From Lepidodermella squamata (lineage: Eukaryota; Gastrotricha), in contig JBLDXI010000017.1 of NCBI GenBank assembly GCA_047495785.1, forward strand, positions 310,001 through 374,000: a stretch of 64,000 nt of DNA, read 5' to 3'. Shown here piece after piece: positions 24,601 to 33,100 of the stretch. The notes beneath the pieces are model-generated. The model was given only the letters and a program-made list of their open reading frames with translations, ran no database searches and was not told the origin of the DNA. The position numbers and the translations under genes are program-made. Every line of letters starts with the position of its first letter. Within the stretch, counting starts at the first letter, position 1.

Positions 24601-27600
24601 TAATGAATAATTTTGATTTAGTCAGAAGGTTTCGAATAGTTAATGGGAATCCATGCTGGATTGCGTCGCCAGTTAACTTTCTTAACTAAGATCTCTGATG
24701 AGTCTCCCGGCCGAGACGAAACGTATACATCAGACTAGCCATATTGATTTTTTGAGACTACAAAAACAGAGTTGTTGGCTTTTTTCAAACTCCTTCTTTC
24801 CAAATTTATTTATTTATTTTCCTATATGCAGTGTCAATAAAGTCCAAATACTCATTGCTGGGCCGATCGTGGTGGGGTTAGTGGCTGGGAAACTGTGCTA
24901 ATCAAGTAAAAGAAGCGCGGGCTGCGAAGCGTCATACAATCAAATCGACAATCCCAGCATAAATAGTTGGGTTTTGACTTCGCAAATCGGGACAAACATG
25001 ACCATGAAGTCCTCTGAGCTCCACATTCAAAGATGCATAGTTAGAACGCATGCGAGTAAGCTCACAAAACGTCACGCTAATCCCTCACCGTTACCGAGAG
25101 TCAACGTTGCTTCAAGTCAAAAAGTTGAAAAATAAAAAACCTCTCGACGGTGCCCGGTGCCCCAAATTAGCATAGAAATTTCAAACCCTAAACTGCGCAC
25201 TTAGTCAGCCTTTTCTACTACGTTTCGATTGATTTTTCTTTAAGCCACCTGATGTCATCCTGTGCCTTCGTTGACAACACAAGGCACGGATGAAGGGTGA
25301 ACGGATGAACACTGTCTAACTAAGATATGGTCGCCAACACTCGCTGTTATGAGCCATTTGCCCGGGTAGGCGGGTCGAATGGTAGATTTAAAATACAGCC
25401 AATACTAGCTACTAGCTAGAGCTTAAAGGCTTTAATCATAGATGAGAATAAAATTATCATCATTTCATTCCTTCACTCCTTTTTCTATGCCTTAATGTTT
25501 AATGGTTCGCTGTAGCTATGAAAATTCCGTCTCTTCAGTGTTCTTTAATAAATTTATTTGTGTGCGTTATATGGCATATTTTGAGTTTTTAGCCTCTTTA
25601 GCACTTTTTGAAGTATTGTAAGATTTAGAATCTTTCATGAAAACAACTCACCAATAGCTGGTTTATTGCAGATGTTGACCAAGTGTTTTATCATTTCCGC
25701 TTCGAGTTCTTCCCGCTCGAAATAGTTAGAGATGCTGGGACGTAGGCGCGAGGCGTAAAATCGATTCGAAACAACGGGTATTTTGAGAAGTAGACGGATT
25801 CGCGTGCATATTTCATTCGCATCGCTCTCAAAGTGCATTGGGTGAGTTCGCAGGACTGTCTGAGTGATATTTCTGGAATCAACGAGTTGGTCGGAATTGT
25901 CTCCTAGCTTCACAAGAAGGATTTTCCTTCCCTTGGAGATAACAAAGTCGACTTCTTTTGCGTAAAGTGAAGCTTCCAGATAAGGTTCACTTAGAAAGGC
26001 AACAATGATATCAGCCCAGTCAACTTCCTAATATTGTATACATTAAAACGAGTCGAATTTAGAAGAGACTGAAAACTTGCCTTGATCATCCGCTGATCTA
26101 TTAAACTAAGATTTTCATGTTTATTGAAGAACACATCGAAGTCTGACTGCTTGCTGAGATAACCATCAACGATGTTGCGAACATCGTCTTTTCTGGAGCT
26201 CCATGAGTGGCTGATCAAAACGCGAATCTTTTTGTCGGCAGGTGTTGTCAGGCCGGGTTCTAAACTCGGTTGCTGTGAAATAGGCACAAAAGTCAAGCAT
26301 ATTGCATATTCTGTAAAGGACAAAAGTGAGAAATGAGACACCCTATGGGATGCCTTGTGTTAAAGCAAAGCGAACAAAATATTATATGATACCCCAAGAA
26401 GAGAGATCCTCTGAATAGGGGTTTTCGGAGCGTTTGGAATAATATTTGCCATTGTGCGAATATTCTTCCCTTTTTGTTTCAAGTCTCAATTGTTTGTTAA
26501 TAGTATTATTAACAAGACCTGTGATGGAGCATTCTCCCCTCGGATGGTTGTAGCGCTTGAATTCACGTTCTTAATAAAAGAGAAAAGAAAATTAAAAAGG
26601 GACATAATCGCGAGCGCCGGTTTCTAAGCAAAACGTGGATCAGATGAATAAGACTTGAATCATCGATAATTCATTTTGAAGTTAAAGTTACAAAATTTTA
26701 ACATAGAGTTAGACCGAATTGCAGAACCTAAAAAAGGTCAGGTCTCGTTCATAAGGCAGGGATTGTGGGTTGATTGATAAAATTAAAAGGCAGATCCTTG
26801 TAAATCGGTAATTATGAATATTGAATTGAATAAACTTGCCTTCGGAGGCGCTTGAGAATTGCTGAAACCACTTTCACCGAATTGCATTTTAGAGAGAGAA
26901 ATTTGATTGTTGTGTTCAATATTCGGTAAAATGAGCGATTCGCCAGAGGCCTCCAAATTTGTCGTAAAAAAAGGGCTGGTTACTAAATCTTTCACCGCTG
27001 CCCTTAATTTACAGTCCGTTTTCAGCATCGACTGGATGAACCTGAGGAATACATCTGAATAATGACAGTCGTCGTCGAATTTTGGTGGATCGTCGTCGAC
27101 TATATCACGACTGTCCTTCAGATGTGAGATGGCGCTTTCATAGGATGTCGAATGTCCACGAGAAAGTACTTACTTTTTTACGACGATTGGCCAACTCGAG
27201 CAAAGTGACACCAAGGGACCACACGTCGCCGGCTTCTGAGTAATCGTCGTTGTCAACGCAATCCTGATTACTTTTCGCCCGAAGTTTTCGGTCGCGATTT
27301 TTCCGAACTTCAGGCGCCTCATACATTGGTGTCCCAACTGCTAGCGTCATGCTAGTCAGTTGACTGCAAACAAAGAGCGTAATCCTCAAGTAAAGTTTGA
27401 AAATAAAATAGATTACTCATCGTAGATTTTAACTGATCCGAAGTCCCCCAATATCACAGTTTTTATGTCACTGCACAGAAAAATATTTTTGGGCTTTATA
27501 TCGCGATGAAGGGCTTTGCGGGCGTGTATTGCTGCAACGGCTGTTACAAGCTGGCGAGCCCAGCTGCGGAGCAAGTTTTCCGAAATCGGCTCTTGAATTT

Positions 27601-28825
27601 TGTTAACGTAATATGCTTCCAAATCGCCACCGGGATAGAAATCCATCACAAGGTAGTACATCAAGTCTCCAAGTTCCCATTTCCTCTCACTTTCCTCTGT
27701 TTCATCCAGTTGTAGCAATTTTTCTGTAGTAGAAAGATAATCATATTATGCAATCAGCTGCTAAGAAGTTCAAGCGCGCGTAATATTATTACCTTCAAAT
27801 GAGCCATGCGCTCTAACGATGTTAGGATGGCTCAACGTGAGAAGCTTCTCATGCTAGCAAAGGCATATAGGTACAGTCATTTATGGGAAACAGTAAGGTG
27901 AAGCTACCTCTTCGCGGCTCCTTTTCACTAGTTGCTCGGCCCTTGATCGATCCGCGCCATATTTTCGGGAGACTGCGCTAAGATTGACTTTTTTAATGGC
28001 GTAATAAGCCATATCCCCTTTCACTTGGCACCGATAAACAGATGCGAATTTGAGAAGTAGACGGATTCGCGTGCATATTTCATTCGCATCGCTCTCAAAG
28101 TGCATTGGGTGAGTTCGCAGGACTGTCTGAGTGATATTTCTGGAATCAACGAGTTGGTCGGAATTGTCTCCTAGCTTCACAAGAAGGATTTTCCTTCCCT
28201 TGGAGATAACAAAGTCGACTTCTTTTGCGTAAAGTGAAGCTTCCAGATAAGGTTCACTTAGAAAGGCAACAATGATATCAGCCCAGTCAACTTCCTAATA
28301 TTGTATACATTAAAACGAGTCGAATTTAGAAGAGACTGAAAACTTGCCTTGATCATCCGCTGATCTATTAAACTAAGATTTTCATGTTTATTGAAGAACA
28401 CATCGAAGTCTGACTGCTTGCTGAGATAACCATCAACGATGTTGCGAACATCGTCTTTTCTGGAGCTCCATGAGTGGCTGATCAAAACGCGAATCTTTTT
28501 GTCGGCAGGTGTTGTCAGGCCGGGTTCTAAACTCGGTTGCTGTGAAATAGGCACAAAAGTCAAGCATATTGCATATTCTGTAAAGGACAAAAGTGAGAAA
28601 TGAGACACCCTATGGGATGCCTTGTGTTAAAGCAAAGCGAACAAGTTGCTCGGCCCTTGATCGATCCGCGCCATATTTTCGGGAGACTGCGCTAAGATTG
28701 ACTTTTTTAATGGCGTAATAAGCCATATCCCCTTTCACTTGGCACCGATAAACAGATGCGAATGCTCCCTCCCCCAAGTGTTTAAAGTCATCAAATTGTT
28801 CTATCGATGAAAACCTTGCGGCCAT
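21693..28825 (-). CDS. Predicted protein kinase - TIR - NB-ARC - ankyrin receptor (NLR-like fusion)
   Basis: Eight exons on the minus strand join with consistent phase: exon 1 from ATG 28825 (interrupted, see below) ending 27908; then 27853-27793, 27723-27417, 27363-27174, 27115-26840, 26272-26081, 26027-25652 and 24505-21693. With the duplication in exon 1 removed the total is 4,419 nt (1,472 residues). Residues about 14-310 are a Ser/Thr kinase: GEGAFASVY loop, YAIKKV lysine, HRDIKPKNIFL, DFG, GTPMYEAPE; the HRD loop is NEK-like. About 358-450 is a TIR domain (KIRVLISHSW, WADIIVAFLSEPYLEAS) keeping a Glu at the NADase position (YAKEVDF). About 515-880 is NB-ARC (GEAGVGKS, RRVLVVLDDM, CIITRD, QGLPL) with a winged-helix region. 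From about 1065 there are eleven ankyrin repeats. The TIR exon ends FEREELEAEMIKHL and joins the P-loop across a 1,146-base intron. Exon 1 is split by a second TIR copy, so the allele shown may be broken. Separate kinase-TIR and NB-ARC genes remain possible. Confidence 0.75.
21775..21828. repeat. Perfect 26-base inverted repeat with 2-base spacer
   Basis: 21775-21800 is the exact reverse complement of 21803-21828, with TC between. It lies in the coding sequence just after the last ankyrin unit and encodes the two sides of a GKVYKVPG-LVPYRLFQFQ tail. Everything C-terminal of the palindrome has no ankyrin character. Confidence 0.95.
21840..22815 (-). repeat. Array of 99-base ankyrin-coding repeats
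   Basis: Ten full 33-residue units follow one degenerate unit. Each has the frame GxTPLxIAAxxGHxDVVxFLAxKAPETVS. Nucleotide similarity between units is very high, with blocks such as GAAACTGTTTCGGGTGCCTT repeated unchanged. Two sub-types (STARNTGETPLFIAA and SLANNRGETPLLIAT) alternate as blocks, pointing to recent block duplication or gene conversion. Confidence 0.95.
24506..25651 (-). other. 1.15 kb intron between TIR-linker exon and NB-ARC exon
   Basis: The donor (G|GTGAGT at 25652/25651) and acceptor (TTTTAG at 24508-24506) give a phase-1 junction reading ...PAIG-VLVVSGEAGVGKS. I see no other gene or clear element in it. Confidence 0.7.
25782..26377 (-). repeat. TIR exon segment, resident copy
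   Basis: This 596-base block carries the TIR exons 6 and most of 7 and the intron between them. It is repeated, without differences visible to me, at 28049-28644. This copy is in the position that joins in frame to the NB-ARC exon, so I treat it as the original. Confidence 0.9.
27930..28763 (-). repeat. Inserted TIR copy flanked by 120-base duplication of kinase exon 1
   Basis: 28049-28644 is a second copy of the 596-base TIR block. On both sides lies the same 120-base piece of kinase exon 1 (27930-28049 and 28644-28763), like a very long target duplication. Reading exon 1 from 28825 runs through AEQLV into the insert and stops at once. The downstream half-copy continues to the proper donor at 27908. 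Junctions share only one base. It is either a real recent template-switch rearrangement or an assembly fault. Confidence 0.9.
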
Positions 28826-29994
28826 TCTCGACAAATTAACGATACACCTAAATCAAAAAGAAAATCGATATTGGTATAAACAAAAGCGATGGGAATTTCT
28901 TGTGATGAGGTGTCAACTAATGGCCATGTGATAAATCTAATATTGCATTCGCAGACTAATTTGTCTAACAGGCGTCCGGAATTGCGTAATCGCTCCCCTA
29001 AGTAAAAATATTTGTTGAAAAACGCGCGCACTTCGGACAGCGAGGCCGAATTCCAAAAATAAGCAGCGCTCGCGCACGCAACAAAGGACCCGCGCAAACT
29101 TCGGTTTGGCCCCAAGGCTGTTCTCCGGAGTGCCTTCGAACCGCTAAAGCTTGAGCGCTTCCGAAGTTATACCTATTGTATGTGGTTGTAGCAATAAAGC
29201 CTATTTCCACTTTTTCTCGCAATATCGTCGCGATTTCGATCGGCCTATTTTTCTTAATCGTTAAGAACTAATGTAACGTTCACTGATCTATTAGGGAACA
29301 GTTGATTTAATAAGAGCTGAGAAAGGTGAGAAAGTTCAGCCGCTGAATAGCATGAGTATAGACTGTTCGTATATGTCGCAATTTGAACCCAGCGCTGCTG
29401 TAGAGCATCTATTAACTTTGTGCGCTAACACTAGCTCTGCTGAATAGCATGTACACTTTTTGTATTTTGAAACCACCGTTGACGAAGTACCGTACGAATT
29501 CAACTTTTTATATATTAAAATGCGACTACCAGGCCCATCAAATTGCATTCAGACCTCGCCATACTGCAACTCGCCGTTAATACACTAACCAAGGTAGAAC
29601 TTTTTCTGACATTGCTGAAATTTTAAATTGTACTCCGTCAAGGTATGACTGTATTCTGACGAACCGTGCTATCGCGGTAATTTATTCTTCGAAAAAGGCT
29701 AAAATTGAAATTACACTTAATCTGAATCACCACTACGGTTTGAAGATGAATAAACCGATTGTTCTCAATTGTCTATGAGCCATGTGATCGCAAATTGCGC
29801 TGTGTAAATAAAGAAATCATTTGGAGAAATCATGGATTATCCCTAGCCATCTTGGAACCCTTATCAATTAATTCACGTCACAGGATAAAACTGGACTTTT
29901 TGGCACAATGCCAAACTTCTGTCAATTGAGATTCGGAGAAACTGTACCTGAGGCTGCGGTAGAAAAAAAGTTTTAATTGAACTCAGTAGCAATG
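28826..29994. other. Intergenic, upstream of kinase-TIR gene
   Basis: Possible 5' untranslated exon of the kinase gene: a TTTTTGATTTAG acceptor-like site lies just before ATG 28825 on the minus strand. At 29335-29445 short TTCAG/CTGAA tracts resemble the foldback family seen at 17311. No supported coding frame. Confidence 0.4.
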
Positions 29995-30352
29995 AAAGCA
30001 AGCCATGCTACAAGTTTTGCTTGAAATGGAAATGTCACATTCAAAAGCATTAATTACACTGATGTAGACATCCGTTGAAGGCATTTATTTTTGGATGCTA
30101 TTGAGCACAAGACCTCTTTCAGTAGTCCACTTTCCATTTCGTTATTTTTTTAAGGATAAAAAATGGCGCGCTCAGAAGCAACAAAAAGTAGTACGACAAG
30201 CCAGGCTACAAGATGCGCCGAAAATAGAAATGTTGTCGCACCAACTTCATTGATATAGACACCCTTTGAAGACATTTTTTCGGATGCTTTTGAATACAAG
30301 AACCCCTTCAAAAGCGCACTTTTCCATCTCGCTATTTTTTCAAACCTAAAAA
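29995..30352 (+). repeat. Two tandem diverged copies (about 180 bases) upstream of lysozyme
   Basis: About 29995-30175 and 30176-30356 share order and wording: CAAGCCA(T/G)GCTACAAG, GATGTAGACATC/GATATAGACACC, TTTCGTTATTTTTTT/TCTCGCTATTTTTTC and then TAAAAAATG. The ATG of the second copy is the lysozyme start. The first copy has an equivalent ATG (ATGGCGCGC) with no signal peptide after it. The promoter and leader appear to have been duplicated. Confidence 0.7.
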
Positions 30353-31000
30353 ATGCAATCAGCTTCTCTTCTTAGTGCCGTAGTCGTTGTTGTTTTGGGC
30401 AGCAGCTATGTGTCGCAAGCTTTCGACTTTAGGATGTGCTTGCAATGCATCTTGGCCATTGAAAAAGGCGGGTCAGTCTTCGTCTTCCCTCATCCAATCC
30501 CATATTCTTCCTCACCATCTTCCTTTCTAGGTCGGGCTGTAACTGCGATAGAGGAACCTATTCATGCGGGCCGTATCAAATTAAGCTCGCGTATTTCCTA
30601 GACGCAGCCGGCCTGTCTCCGTGCCGCTATTTCGCACCGCGTAGCTGCGGTCAGGTTGACGGGTCCACGAACAAAGCGCATCCTAACTGCAGCGATGCAA
30701 CAATCACGAGGTGGAAAAACTCTACCGCAACCACCTATCTAGCCGAGGCGTTAATTAAGGCTTACTGGGCGAGGTACGGGCCTTTGTATTGCTCGAAGTA
30801 CATGCCAGTCACCTGCGGGGTAAAAAATCTTGTAACAAATAAAATTCGTGAATCATGTTCACTTTGACTTTTAAAAGCTTGTTGGAAGCATCCATAACTC
30901 GCATAATACATGCGTCGGATTGACTTATGGAGTGATTGCTAATAATTGCTATAACAGCAATCCGATTGCAAGAATGTTTCAAAAATGCAAGAATAATTGA
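30353..31000 (+). CDS. i-type (invertebrate, destabilase-like) lysozyme, secreted
   Basis: Three exons, 30353-30471, 30531-30819 and 30878-31000, join in phase to give 176 residues. A signal peptide (MQSASLLSAVVVVVLGSSYV) is followed by MCLQCILAIEKGG, then SCGPYQIKLAYFLDA, YLAEALIKAYWARYG, and a C-terminal SIHNSHNTCVG that corresponds to the family's ARxHNGG segment. The Glu in AIEKGG and the Asp in CDRGTYSCG align with the catalytic Glu and Asp of i-type lysozymes, so muramidase activity is plausible. There are many cysteines, as expected for a disulfide-rich secreted enzyme. About 35 residues between the conserved blocks (Cys/Asn/Thr-rich) are longer than usual. Probable role: digestion or defence against bacterial peptidoglycan. 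Confidence 0.9.
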
Positions 31001-31017
31001 TCACAATCAGGAACAAG

Positions 31018-32356
31018 GGGTGCGTTTCTTTATCACAAGCCATTTTTTATTTTAAAATTAAAATTAAACACTGACATTTCTTTATCATTTTAAATTTTAA
31101 AATTAAAATAAATATCATTTCTTTATTCGATTTTTTCCATTTTATTTTATAAAATAAAACGTCATTTCTTTATCACATTTTTTTCATGATTTTGGAAAAG
31201 AAAATGTGAATGAAACGACACGTGCTGTTTATAAACTACGCACTGATAAAGAAATGAAAAAAAATGAATGTTTTGAGCGTAGTTTGAACGTATGAACGTG
31301 ATTGCCCTAAGCCCATAGGAGCATGAGAGCGTCCGGGGAAGCGCCGATCTTAAATTCGTCCCATCGAAACATTATAGAAAGTTCAGTAGAACGTAGTTCA
31401 ACGACTTCACCTCAGCATTGCCGATTGAGCAGGCGACACTTCAGCAACTGCCACTTCCGCAAAAGATTTGTAATAATATATTTGGGCAGTAGAAGTTTTC
31501 CACATTCGTCGAATTAAAGGCTCTAATATCGTTGCGCCAACTGCGCTGAGCCAAGCGACAACTTAGCCAGACATTCGAGCCAACGACAACTCAGTTAAAT
31601 TCATTTTTATTATTGTTATTATTATTGAAATATATTGGACCTTCAAAAAGCTATAGAGGTGGAGCTGGGCATGCTAGTTCCGCTCGCCATAGCCAAGGTT
31701 CACCACTAATTAATATTTAATTTATAATTAGCTCAGTTGTCGCCAGCGCGAATGTAGTTTCACACTATTTTTGTTTCAGTTGCCTTGGGCGCAAATGTCG
31801 ATGGGGCAAATGTCGCAGAGCGAAATTAAGTTTGATGCTAATTTCCACTTCAATGCATAATTATATTATAATTATCTGCTAAATTGGCATCTGCTGATAT
31901 TTCGCTAGTTTCATGTTTCATTTCGCACAGTTATGACCTCAACTGAAATGACGTGGGCTCTATAGTTGTATTGCTGAATAACACAACTGCTATAGTGGCA
32001 GTTGCTGAAGTGTCACTGCTCAAACATTGCCAGAAAGAACCAAGTTCTGCTGAACTCTTTTACTAGCGCAATGTTATATAGGACGATATAAAATTGAGCT
32101 TTTTTCCGCAGAAAAGCCTCAGAAGTCAAGCGTGAAATAAGACCAAATCAGCTCACCCCCCTGTTTTTCCTTGAGCTGAAAAACATGATTTTTCCGATGA
32201 AACGCGTGCTTTATTTACGCTCTTTTATAAAATAAAATGATGAATAGAAACGTGAAAACACAAAAAATTTATAAACAATGAATATCGATGAAACGACCAT
32301 TTTATTTTCATTTTATTTAAAAAAATGAAATAAAATTGAGATAAAGAAACGCACCC
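31018..32356. mobile_element. MITE-like element with GGGTGCGTTTCTTTATC ends
   Basis: The left end GGGTGCGTTTCTTTATC (31018) and the right end GATAAAGAAACGCACCC (32340-32356) are exact inverted repeats. CATTTCTTTATC-like units recur inside the left 250 bases. A TTCAGCA-type foldback (31380-31460 against 31970-32060) is nested within. No protein is encoded. The element begins 18 bases after the lysozyme stop codon, so it may form that gene's 3' untranslated region. A related AT-rich tract occurs at 44110-44215. Confidence 0.65.
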
Positions 32357-32753
32357 AAGGTTCGGGCATGCTAAAATTCTTTTCCCCCATCTAGTTTTTT
32401 TATGACTAAATTTAGAAAATTTATTAAAATCGGCATGTGAATAAACACATTTCAATCCGACCATAATTTTCCTAGCCAGCTGAACTTTATTCTTTGATGA
32501 ATCTGATGAATATATCGCATCCAGGAATATAAATGTTCTTTCTCGATTCATGGCGAACGATCCTGCTAGCCGGTGGAAAGTCCGTTTCGAAAGGCGACTT
32601 TGAAATGACATTATTCCTGTCATAGACTCCGTTATCGGCTATATCCCAAAAACTCCATCAATCTTTTCCCGCAAATGAACGAAATTTTACTTGATATCCC
32701 GCCGAATGTGAACAAATATTTATTGAAATGTTTTGATTGTCCAGTCCCTTAAT

Positions 32754-33100
32754 ATTTGTCTATGCCGTGGTTTATAGCGGCGTAGTTTCACAATTACAGA
32801 CAGATTTTATCACGTGATTTTACGTTTGTTATCACGTGCGACGCTCGAAAAAATTGGAAAACAAAATATTCGGCGCGTGCTACTCCTGTCCATGAACCCA
32901 CATGAATGTTTGCCAGTCATTCGATTCGAATTTTGGTGATCAATTTTTCATATTTGTTGTTTAATGCTTTTATTAGACAGATTGATAACCGTACATGAAT
33001 GTTTGCCCGTCATTCGATTCGAATTTTTGGAAGTTGTTAATTGTTGTGATCAATTTTCACATTTTTCATTTAGTGCTTTCATTTTTCATTAGATAGATTG
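32754..33100 (+). promoter_or_regulatory. Upstream region conserved between the two astacin-like genes (copy 1)
   Basis: TTTATAGCGGCGTAGTTTCA, ATCACGTGATTTTACG and GGCGCGTGC blocks here are matched before the second gene (44695-44931). Two CACGTG E-box palindromes lie about 30 bases apart (one is CGCGTG in copy 2). In this copy a roughly 100-base unit containing CATGAATGTTTGCC and CATTCGATTCGAATTTT is tandemly duplicated (about 32900 and 32995). Confidence 0.6.

Noticed and set aside
27116-27173. A shorter 38-base intron with acceptor TGAAAG at 27135 in the kinase
   Set aside because: It gives the wrong phase and an early stop. The acceptor at 27116 gives a 58-base intron, like its neighbours, and the correct kinase C-lobe.
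28049-28644. Second TIR block as a separate functional gene
   Set aside because: It is truncated within the second TIR exon and joins directly into kinase exon sequence in a broken frame, so it is an insertion, not a gene.
30353-30601. Single 82-codon frame through the lysozyme start
   Set aside because: It reads through a GT-AG intron (30472-30530). Splicing restores the conserved SCGPYQIK frame.
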